This document shows, piece after piece, positions 6,811 through 12,994 of a stretch of 12,994 nucleotides of DNA; within the stretch, counting starts at the first letter, position 1, and each line of letters begins with the position of its first letter. The notes under the pieces are model-generated. The model saw only the letters and a program-made list of their open reading frames with translations. It was not told where the DNA came from and ran no database searches. A program made the position numbers and the translations under genes. This DNA is from Niastella sp. (GTDB taxonomy: Bacteria > Bacteroidota > Bacteroidia > Chitinophagales > Chitinophagaceae): NCBI GenBank assembly GCA_021154515.1, contig JAJKIL010000117.1, positions 1 to 12,994 on the forward strand, written 5' to 3'.

Positions 6811-7953
6811 ATGAACAAACAGCTTTCATGGGCAATTATTATTACCGGCGCCGGTTGGTTATTGCCGGCATGTAAAGATGATAAAGCCAAAACCCAACAA
6901 GCCGCCCCGCCGCCCGTTCCGGTAAATGTTTATACTGTAGCAAAAGGCAAGGCTTCTTATTATGATCAATACCCGGCTACAGTAACAGCGCTGAACCAGG
7001 TTGAGCTGCGGCCGCAGGTGAACGGATATTTGACCGGCATCTTTTTTAAAGATGGGAGCAGGGTTAGAAAAGGGCAGAAGCTATACGAAATAGACAGACA
7101 GCAATACATGGCGAATTACCAGCAGGCCCAGGCCGGTTTGCAGGTGCAGGAAACCAACCTGATGAAAGCCCAGAAGGATGCTGATCGCTACCATGAGCTG
7201 GAAAAGCACGATGCCATTGCTAAACAACAGGTAGACTATGCCGACGCTGCCCTGGAAGCTGCCCAGAAACAGGTGGCCGCTGCCAAAGCCAATGTGGCCA
7301 GTGTTCAAACGGGTTTACGATATACCACTATCTACGCGCCCTTCGATGGTACTATCGGTATTTCACAAGCGAAACTGGGAACTGCTGTTTCGGCGGGGCA
7401 AACCCTGTTGAATACCGTTTCATCCGATGATCCCATGGCTGTTGACCTGGCCATCGATCAAAAAGACCTGTACCGTTTTGAGCAGTTGCAAAAGAAAGGG
7501 GGCACTGCCAAAGATTCTACCTTTAAACTGATATTGCCCGGTCAGGAAACATACCCGCACCCCGGCCAGATCTATTTAATTGACCGGGCGGTTGATCCCC
7601 AAACAGGAACCATAAAAGCGCGGCTGGTTTTCCCCAATAAACAAAGTGACCTGAAGGTGGGGATGACGGCGAATGTGCAGATCCTGAACAATGCCAAAAC
7701 CGAAAAATTACTGATCCCCCAAAAAGCTATTGTTGAGCAAATGGGGGAATACTTTGTATATACCACCGATGGCAAGGCGGCCCATCAAAAAAAAGTAAGC
7801 CTGGGCACCAGGATCGGCGACCAGGTTGTTATTAACGATGGGTTGAACGAAGGCGAACAGGTTATTATCGATGGGATGCAAAAGTTAAAAGAAGGATCTC
7901 CTGTTCAGATAGGACAGCCAAAGCCCGCAGGCGCGCCCACCGCAGCGAAGTAA
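6811..7953 (+). CDS. RND efflux periplasmic adaptor (membrane fusion protein), lipoprotein
   Basis: A 380-residue adaptor linking the RND pump to the TolC-like channel. The frame extends back to an ATG at 6760 inside the tolC-like gene. I chose ATG 6811 (6805 is equally possible) because it gives a compact lipoprotein signal with lipobox LPAC and Cys21; the longer start adds a charged, unlikely leader. Order of parts: a proline-rich linker, the first half of the lipoyl/biotinyl-like domain (VELRPQVNGYLTGIFFKDGS, RVRKGQKLYEID), an alanine/glutamine-rich helical hairpin (about 100-165), the second lipoyl half (TIYAPFDGTIGISQAKLGTAVSAGQ), then the beta-barrel and membrane-proximal domains (VKARLVFPN-like segment, VGMTANVQI, LLIPQKAIVEQMGEYFVY). 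This is the AcrA/MexA architecture. The pump gene follows after 37 bp. Confidence 0.95.
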   Translation: MNKQLSWAIIITGAGWLLPACKDDKAKTQQAAPPPVPVNVYTVAKGKASYYDQYPATVTALNQVELRPQVNGYLTGIFFKDGSRVRKGQKLYEIDRQQYMANYQQAQAGLQVQETNLMKAQKDADRYHELEKHDAIAKQQVDYADAALEAAQKQVAAAKANVASVQTGLRYTTIYAPFDGTIGISQAKLGTAVSAGQTLLNTVSSDDPMAVDLAIDQKDLYRFEQLQKKGGTAKDSTFKLILPGQETYPHPGQIYLIDRAVDPQTGTIKARLVFPNKQSDLKVGMTANVQILNNAKTEKLLIPQKAIVEQMGEYFVYTTDGKAAHQKKVSLGTRIGDQVVINDGLNEGEQVIIDGMQKLKEGSPVQIGQPKPAGAPTAAK

Positions 7954-7990
7954 CATTGTTGACTATTGATTATTTTCAAGAAGCTATTAT

Positions 7991-10900
7991 ATGATCGCTA
8001 ATACATTTATAAAACGACCGGTAACAGCTATAGTGATCTCTATTGTGATCGTAATGACAGGCTTACTGGCGATGGACGGTTTACCTGTAGCGCAATATCC
8101 CAATATTACGCCGCCTGTTGTTCAGGTAACCGGCGCCTTCACCGGCGCCGACGCCCAAACGGTGGAACAAACCACGACCACGGCCGTTGAAACGCAAATA
8201 AACGGTACACCCGGGATGGCCTTTTTGCAAAGCAACAGTACCAGCGATGGCCGTACCACTATGAATGTAACTTTTGAAGTAGGCACCAACGTTGATATTG
8301 CCGCCCTGGATGTGCAAAACCGGGTAAGCGTGGCCACGCCTGCATTGCCCGACGATGTTAAACGCCTTGGTCTTACCGTTCGTAAGCGTAACCCCAGTAT
8401 CTTAATGCTGGTGGCCATGTTCTCACCCAAAGGAACACACGCGGTTCCCTTCCTTGATAATTTTACCAATATATATGTAAAAGACGCCCTGTTGCGCGTA
8501 AAAGGCGTGGGTGACGTATTTACCCGGGCAGATGATTTCAGTATGCGCGTTTGGCTGCAGGCCGATAAACTGGCGCAATTGGGCATTACGGCCAATGAAG
8601 TAATTGCCGCCCTTACCGAACAGAACCTGCAGGTGGCGGCCGGTTCAGTAGGCGCGCCGCCGCAACGCTCGGTGCAGGCTTTTGAGTATACTGTGTTCAC
8701 TAACAGCAGGCTTACTACAACAGACCAGTTTAAAAAGATCGTTGTACGGAGTAACCCGCAGAACGGTTCAATTGTTTACCTGCAGGATGTGGCCAGGGTA
8801 GAGCTGGGCAAATTCAACTATTCGAACAATTCTTTTGTAGATGGTCGAAGAGCTTCGTACCTGCTTGTTTACCAGGCGCCCGGCAGTAACGCATTGGAAA
8901 CTGCACAGGGTGTATATGATGTAATGACCCGGTTGAAAAGATCGTTTCCCTCCGACGTTGATTATGTGGTTCCTTTTGAAGCCGTTTCTGTGGTACAGGT
9001 TTCTATACATGAAGTAGTGCATACGCTGCTGGAAGCATTGGCGCTGGTAGTGTTGGTGGTATTCCTGTTTTTACAAAACTGGCGGGCTACGCTGATCCCG
9101 GTACTCGCCATTCCCGTTAGTATCATTGGCACCTTTATATTTTTTATTCCGCTTGGCTTTACCATCAATACCCTTACGCTGTTTGGTTTTGTACTGGCGA
9201 TCGGTATTGTGGTAGATGATGCTATTGTGGTGGTGGAAGCGGTGCAGCATTATATGGAAGTACAAAAAATGTCGGCAAAAGAAGCCACATCAGCCGCCAT
9301 GGGCGATATCTCGGGGCCTGTGGTGGCTATTGCCCTCATCCTTGCTTCGGTGTTTATACCGGTAGGCTTTATACCCGGAATTGTGGGCAGGCTGTACCAG
9401 CAATTTGCCATTACCATTGCCATTTCGGTATTGATCTCGGCCTTTATCGCGCTTTCATTAACACCGGCTTTATGTACCCTGTTATTAAAGCCAAGCCATA
9501 TTACCAAAGAGGCAAGGGGCCTTAACAAACTCTTCTTTAAATTCAATGAATGGTTTGCCCGTACAACCAATTCCTATGGCCGTGGCGTAAGCAGCGCTAT
9601 CAAAGGCGCGCGCTACGTAGTAATATTGCTGGTGTGTATTCTGGTGGGTACCTTTTTGCTGTTTAAAACAAAACCAACCGGTTTTATTCCAACAGAAGAT
9701 GAAGGCCGCGTATACATCACCTACGAGCTGCCTGAAGCTTCTTCAACCAGCCGCAGTATTGAAGTGTTGACCACTATACAAAACACTTTGAAAAGCATGC
9801 CTGCCGTGGCGCACTATGCTGCTTTGGGCGGTTTGAACGTGGTTACCTTTTCAACCAAATCGAATGCAGGAACCGTATTTACGCAATTAAAACCCTGGGA
9901 TGACAGAAAAGATAAACAACTGCAGATAAACGGCGTAATTGCAGAAGTGCAAAAGAGGCTATCTGCCATTAAAGACGCCAATATTGTAGTGATCCCGCCA
10001 CCGCCCATACCGGGGTTAGGACAAACCGCCGGTTTTACCTTTGAATTACAACAACGCGAAAGCACGGATGACCTCAGGACCTTTGAAAAAGTAGTACAGA
10101 ATTTTGTGGTGGAAGCCAATAAACGGCCTGAGATAAACCGTGCCTTTTCATTCTTCACGGCCCGTACACCCGGTTACCAGGTAAATGTAGACCGGGAACA
10201 ATGCAAAAAGCTTGGCGTTTCCATAGCAGATGTATTCAACACCATGCAAACATTTATGGGCAGCCGCTATGTAAACGACTTTAATATTTATGGAAGAAAT
10301 TTTCGCGTAGTGGCGCAGGCTGACACCACCTTCCGGGGCGATATAAGCGAATTGCAACGATATTATGTGCGAAATGCTGCAGGAGGAATGATACCGCTGA
10401 GTGCAGTTACCTCCTATGCCACCACTGAAAGCGCTCCGCTCATTCAACACTATAACCTGTTCAGGTCGGCAGAAATAAACGGCGGTTCAAAAGAAGGCTA
10501 TAGTAGCGGTGATGCGCTTACTGCATTACGCGAGGTGGCCGATAAAGTATTACCTACCGGCTATGGGTATGAATTTTCGGGCTTAAGCCGGGAAGAAGTG
10601 AATGCGGGGTCAAAAACAGTGTACATCTTCGCCCTGTCTGTGGCGTTTGTATTTCTGTTCCTGGCGGCGTTGTACGAAAGCTGGTCGGTGCCCTTCTCTG
10701 TATTGCTGGCAGTGCCTATCGGCGCGTTTGGCGCGATACTTACCCTTATTTTCATTCCAACATTATCAAATAACGTATATGCCCAGGTAGGGTTGATTAC
10801 CCTGATCGGTTTGGCAGCCAAGAATGCCATCCTGATCGTTGAGTTTGCCAAAGAGCGCGTGGATCGCGGGCAGGAGCTCGTTGCGGCTACGCTGGAAGCG

Positions 10901-11155
10901 GTAAAACTGCGTTTACGGCCCATTCTTATGACCTCGCTCGCATTTATACTGGGTGTATTGCCACTGGCATTTGCCAGCGGCGCAGGCGCCAATGCCCGTA
11001 AAACCATCGGCTGGACGGTTTTTGGCGGCATGCTATCGGCTACCCTGTTATCGATATTTACTGTACCGGTGTTGTTTGTAATTATTACACGTTTCTCATA
11101 TGGCAGACAAAAGCTGGAGGAATTGCGAAAGAAGGAAAGAAAACTATCGGAGTAG
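7991..11155 (+). CDS. RND multidrug efflux permease, AcrB/HAE1 type
   Basis: A 1054-residue inner-membrane proton-drug antiporter with the standard family length. It starts MIANTFIKRPVTAIVISIVI, the typical first membrane helix, and has two copies of the six-helix-plus-periplasmic-porter layout. Proton-relay residues are visible: Asp409-Asp410 in GIVVDDAIVVVE (helix 4) and Lys944 in GLAAKNAILIVEFAKE (helix 10), corresponding to AcrB D407, D408 and K940. Other hallmarks are PVAQYPNITPPVVQVT, PGSNALETA, GFIPTEDEG, PPPIPGLGQTAGF, YESWSVPFSVLLAVPIG and LRPILMTSLAFILGVLPL. It works as a trimer with the two genes before it. Substrates cannot be predicted; hydrophobic drugs, dyes or bile-like compounds are typical. 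All key motifs are intact. Confidence 0.97.
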   Translation: MIANTFIKRPVTAIVISIVIVMTGLLAMDGLPVAQYPNITPPVVQVTGAFTGADAQTVEQTTTTAVETQINGTPGMAFLQSNSTSDGRTTMNVTFEVGTNVDIAALDVQNRVSVATPALPDDVKRLGLTVRKRNPSILMLVAMFSPKGTHAVPFLDNFTNIYVKDALLRVKGVGDVFTRADDFSMRVWLQADKLAQLGITANEVIAALTEQNLQVAAGSVGAPPQRSVQAFEYTVFTNSRLTTTDQFKKIVVRSNPQNGSIVYLQDVARVELGKFNYSNNSFVDGRRASYLLVYQAPGSNALETAQGVYDVMTRLKRSFPSDVDYVVPFEAVSVVQVSIHEVVHTLLEALALVVLVVFLFLQNWRATLIPVLAIPVSIIGTFIFFIPLGFTINTLTLFGFVLAIGIVVDDAIVVVEAVQHYMEVQKMSAKEATSAAMGDISGPVVAIALILASVFIPVGFIPGIVGRLYQQFAITIAISVLISAFIALSLTPALCTLLLKPSHITKEARGLNKLFFKFNEWFARTTNSYGRGVSSAIKGARYVVILLVCILVGTFLLFKTKPTGFIPTEDEGRVYITYELPEASSTSRSIEVLTTIQNTLKSMPAVAHYAALGGLNVVTFSTKSNAGTVFTQLKPWDDRKDKQLQINGVIAEVQKRLSAIKDANIVVIPPPPIPGLGQTAGFTFELQQRESTDDLRTFEKVVQNFVVEANKRPEINRAFSFFTARTPGYQVNVDREQCKKLGVSIADVFNTMQTFMGSRYVNDFNIYGRNFRVVAQADTTFRGDISELQRYYVRNAAGGMIPLSAVTSYATTESAPLIQHYNLFRSAEINGGSKEGYSSGDALTALREVADKVLPTGYGYEFSGLSREEVNAGSKTVYIFALSVAFVFLFLAALYESWSVPFSVLLAVPIGAFGAILTLIFIPTLSNNVYAQVGLITLIGLAAKNAILIVEFAKERVDRGQELVAATLEAVKLRLRPILMTSLAFILGVLPLAFASGAGANARKTIGWTVFGGMLSATLLSIFTVPVLFVIITRFSYGRQKLEELRKKERKLSE

Positions 11156-11161
11156 CCACGC

Positions 11162-11190
11162 TGCTGCAATCGTTTTTTTTTTGTGCAGCA
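11162..11190 (+). terminator. Weak hairpin with T10 loop after the efflux operon
   Basis: TGCTGCA (11162-11168) and TGCAGCA (11184-11190) can pair, enclosing a 15-base loop that includes ten Ts (11173-11182). It begins 6 bp after the pump stop codon. The T run lies inside the loop rather than after the stem, so it is not a classic intrinsic terminator; the position is the main argument. Confidence 0.22.
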
Positions 11191-11295
11191 AAATTGATAA
11201 GTATAACCTTTAGGTGATCTGATAAAGGAACTCTTATATTCAGATTTAATACAGCATACATCCCACTGTTAGCTGCAATAGGATTAACTTTTCCC

Positions 11296-11366
11296 GTTAT
11301 TGTAATAGCAAACTTAAAAAGGTAGTCAGAATTGGCATTACCGTAATAACTACACAGTTATTGCAA
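11296..11366. repeat. Direct and inverted repeats upstream of the yfiR-like gene
   Basis: GTTATTGTAA (11296-11305) and GTTATTGCAA (11357-11366) are near-identical direct repeats whose starts are 61 bp apart. The second overlaps an inverted repeat: AATAACT (11345-11351), loop ACAC, AGTTATT (11356-11362), extendable by a G-U and a G-C pair to 9 bp. The hairpin ends 13 bp before the ATG at 11378. It could be an operator or a leader structure affecting translation; the function is inferred only from position. Confidence 0.35.
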
Positions 11367-11377
11367 CCGGGTTAATT

Positions 11378-11911
11378 ATGAAAAAAAGTATTGAAATATG
11401 GAAGCTGTTCTGTCTGGCCGGCATTTTATTGCTTTCAATCGGCAAGGTGCAGGCGCAACATGCAACAGATTATACAATACATGCCACTCTTATTTACCGC
11501 TTTACAAAATATATTGACTGGCCGGCTAATAAAAAATAGGGTGATTTCATTATCGGGATCATAGGAGATTCACCGCTATATGATGATCTAAAAAGTTTTA
11601 TTGCCAATAAAACAGTTGGTAGTCAGAAAATAGTTGTTACTAAGGTGACCACTCCGAAAAACTATAGTAACTGTCAAATACTTTTTATCAGTGAAGAAGA
11701 AAGCGGGAATTTAAAAAAGATCGCTGAGCTTACTTCGGGCACCCCGGTCTTACTGATTACTGAATACAACGGCCTTGCACATAAAGGATCATGCTTCAAT
11801 TTTATTACGGTAAATGATCGGCTGAAATTAGAGATCAATAAAAGTAATGTTGAACAAAGGAATTTGCACATTGCTTCTGAATTGCTTGATCTGGCGATAA
11901 TTATAAAATGA
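11378..11911 (+). pseudogene. YfiR/DUF4154-family periplasmic protein interrupted by an in-frame TAG
   Basis: Reading from ATG 11378 gives a signal peptide (MKKSIEIWKL then a hydrophobic core, cleavage near VQAQ) and the family-typical YTIHATLIYRFTKYIDWP. A TAG codon follows at codon 54 (11537-11539). The same frame then continues uninterrupted for 123 codons with clear family features: GDFIIGIIGDSPLYDDL, NCQILFIS, LLITEYNGLAHKGSCFNFITVNDRLKLEIN and a final LHIASELLDLAIIIK. With the stop read through, the protein would be 177 residues, a normal size. Only one base separates it from a sense codon, and no frameshift is needed. YfiR proteins are periplasmic and in Pseudomonas restrain the diguanylate cyclase YfiN. 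Here the gene is either freshly inactivated, a sequencing error, or read through. A GTG at 11645 is an unlikely alternative start. Confidence 0.8.
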
Positions 11912-11938
11912 AAAATAAAACCCCGAATACCCAGTTAT

Positions 11939-12994
11939 ATGAAAAAGCCCTGCACTGATAAGAAGATACTCTTATTTGCGATTACTATCATGGCATGTAG
12001 TATAACCTATAGCCAGGTAGATACCAACAAACTACAAAGTTTGAACCTGAAGGATCTTCTGAACGTAAAGATCACTACAGCCAGCAAAACATCCCAGGAC
12101 CTGGAGATGGCCCCTGCTACCGTGATCGTGATTACGCAGGAGCAGATCAAACTGCGGGGTTACCAGTCGTTGTTAGATGTGCTGTACGATTTGCCCGACA
12201 TGAAGGTGGACGATAAAGTGCGGTCGCACCTTCATAATAATTTTGTAATGCGGGGTACGCCGGGGCAGGAAAAATTTGTGATCCTGCTCGATGGGATGCG
12301 CATATCTTCTCCCACGAATGAAACAATGCCCATCCTGGAAAATTATCCCGTTAACCTTGCCGAGCAGATCGAAATAGTATTGGGGCCTGCTTCGGCGCTT
12401 TATGGGGCAGATGCAGTGTCGGGGGTGATCAATCTCATTACCAAAAAGTCTTCTTCCAAAAAAGCTATCAGGGTAGATGCCACATCGATGGCAGGCGCCT
12501 ACGGTTATATCAACAATACATTATTTATTGCCAAAAAACTGAATGAACACGCAAACCTGGTTGTTTCGGGTCAATATTGTTATAACCAGGGTGTAAACTA
12601 TACCAAACTGTATAAACAGGATACCTTATTCAATACGGCTGCCTACACAACAGGAACGTTTAACACTATTTTCGGCCCAATGACCCCAAAGACACCTGTA
12701 AACAGCAGGATAGAAATGCCATTAAAAGCATACAATTTATATGCATCGTTACAGGTGGATGAATTTTCGTTAGCGATTTTCAGGAACTATGCACAAACGC
12801 CTACATTTTATGAAGAGAATCCCAACAATGCCGTTTACAACAAAAATGTTTTTATGGGTCAGGGCATCACTATGGCAAACGCTTCTTATAGAAGATCTTT
12901 TGGGAAGGTCACAGCTACCACCTCCCTGCTGGCCAGTGAATATGTGATGAATCCGAAATCGAATTACCGGAATGTTTTTTCGGGTATGGAACCG
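11939..12994 (+). CDS. TonB-dependent receptor, N-terminal part (3' truncated)
   Basis: The frame is open from ATG 11939 to the window edge (352 codons). A signal peptide covers about residues 1-26 (hydrophobic ILLFAITIMACSITYSQ). The plug domain spans roughly residues 45-170, with NVKITTASKTSQDLEMAPAT, VIVITQEQIKLRGYQSLLDV, FVMRGTPGQEKFVILLDGMR and IEIVLGPASALYGADAVSGV followed by INLITKK. Barrel strands follow (for example ANLVVSGQYCYNQGVNYTKLYK). It lacks an N-terminal carboxypeptidase-like domain, so it is not a SusC-type receptor and resembles siderophore/vitamin B12-type or signalling receptors. The ligand is unknown. It starts 27 bp after the yfiR-like gene and is probably in the same operon. 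The remainder of the barrel lies outside the window. Confidence 0.92.
   Translation, partial: MKKPCTDKKILLFAITIMACSITYSQVDTNKLQSLNLKDLLNVKITTASKTSQDLEMAPATVIVITQEQIKLRGYQSLLDVLYDLPDMKVDDKVRSHLHNNFVMRGTPGQEKFVILLDGMRISSPTNETMPILENYPVNLAEQIEIVLGPASALYGADAVSGVINLITKKSSSKKAIRVDATSMAGAYGYINNTLFIAKKLNEHANLVVSGQYCYNQGVNYTKLYKQDTLFNTAAYTTGTFNTIFGPMTPKTPVNSRIEMPLKAYNLYASLQVDEFSLAIFRNYAQTPTFYEENPNNAVYNKNVFMGQGITMANASYRRSFGKVTATTSLLASEYVMNPKSNYRNVFSGMEP

Noticed and set aside
8122..11169. Several long reverse-strand open frames across the RND pump gene.
   Set aside because: They are antisense shadows of the pump gene, whose forward frame has all family motifs.
11218..11325. A short forward frame reading a hydrophobic stretch (TAYIPLLAAIGLTFPVIVIA then NLKR and stop), like a membrane segment.
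   Set aside because: Only 35 codons after an upstream stop, with no ATG, GTG or TTG start. It is probably chance in AT-rich DNA; at most a faint remnant of a membrane-protein gene.
11645..11911. An independent 88-residue gene starting at GTG 11645.
   Set aside because: It is the C-terminal half of the YfiR-like frame; homology-like sequence extends upstream through the amber codon to the signal peptide.
11908..11958. ATG overlapping the yfiR-like stop (ATGA), giving a 16-residue frame that overlaps the receptor start.
   Set aside because: No coding features; the receptor clearly starts at 11939 with a signal peptide. Translational coupling through this small frame is possible but unsupported.

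Overview
The window looks like chromosomal DNA of a Bacteroidota member, most likely Chitinophagaceae-like (Chitinophaga/Niastella type). This is inferred from protein style and gene content: an FtsX-type ABC permease of the Bacteroidota kind, several outer-membrane proteins, a TonB-dependent receptor, lipoproteins, A-rich leaders with no clear Shine-Dalgarno sequences, and one TAnnTTTG-like promoter element. No rRNA, tRNA, CRISPR array, transposase or phage gene was seen.

Layout. (1) Positions 1-1080: 3' part of an ABC transporter permease, cut by the left edge. (2) 1195-2707: two forward genes, a secreted alpha/beta-hydrolase and a RibD-C/dihydrofolate-reductase-like protein. (3) 2708-3030: a gene-poor gap holding a degenerate reverse-strand 3' fragment of an outer-membrane beta-barrel gene (with a frameshift at an A/T homopolymer) and, beside it, an almost loop-less ~80-bp imperfect palindrome flanked by 10-bp direct repeats. 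(4) 3031-5042: two reverse-strand genes, a beta-propeller lipoprotein and a small outer-membrane beta-barrel protein. (5) 5043-5453: a divergent regulatory region with a perfect 14-bp palindrome next to a TTGACA-N17-TGCTAT promoter-like pair. (6) 5454-11155: a complete tripartite RND efflux operon in the order TolC-like channel, lipoprotein adaptor, AcrB-like pump. (7) 11156-11377: a spacer with inverted and direct repeats. (8) 11378-12994: a YfiR/DUF4154-family gene interrupted by one in-frame TAG, followed 27 bp later by a TonB-dependent receptor that runs off the right edge.

How the genes work together. The three efflux genes form a self-contained inner membrane-periplasm-outer membrane export machine; no regulator gene is adjacent, so control probably acts through the 5043-5453 region. 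The YfiR-like protein and the receptor look like the start of a separate envelope-signalling or uptake locus that continues outside the window.

The least ordinary items are the amber codon in an otherwise intact yfiR-like gene, the palindromic element with its flanking repeats, and the barrel-gene remnant beside it. I did not find a clearly new multi-gene system; most genes belong to well-known families.
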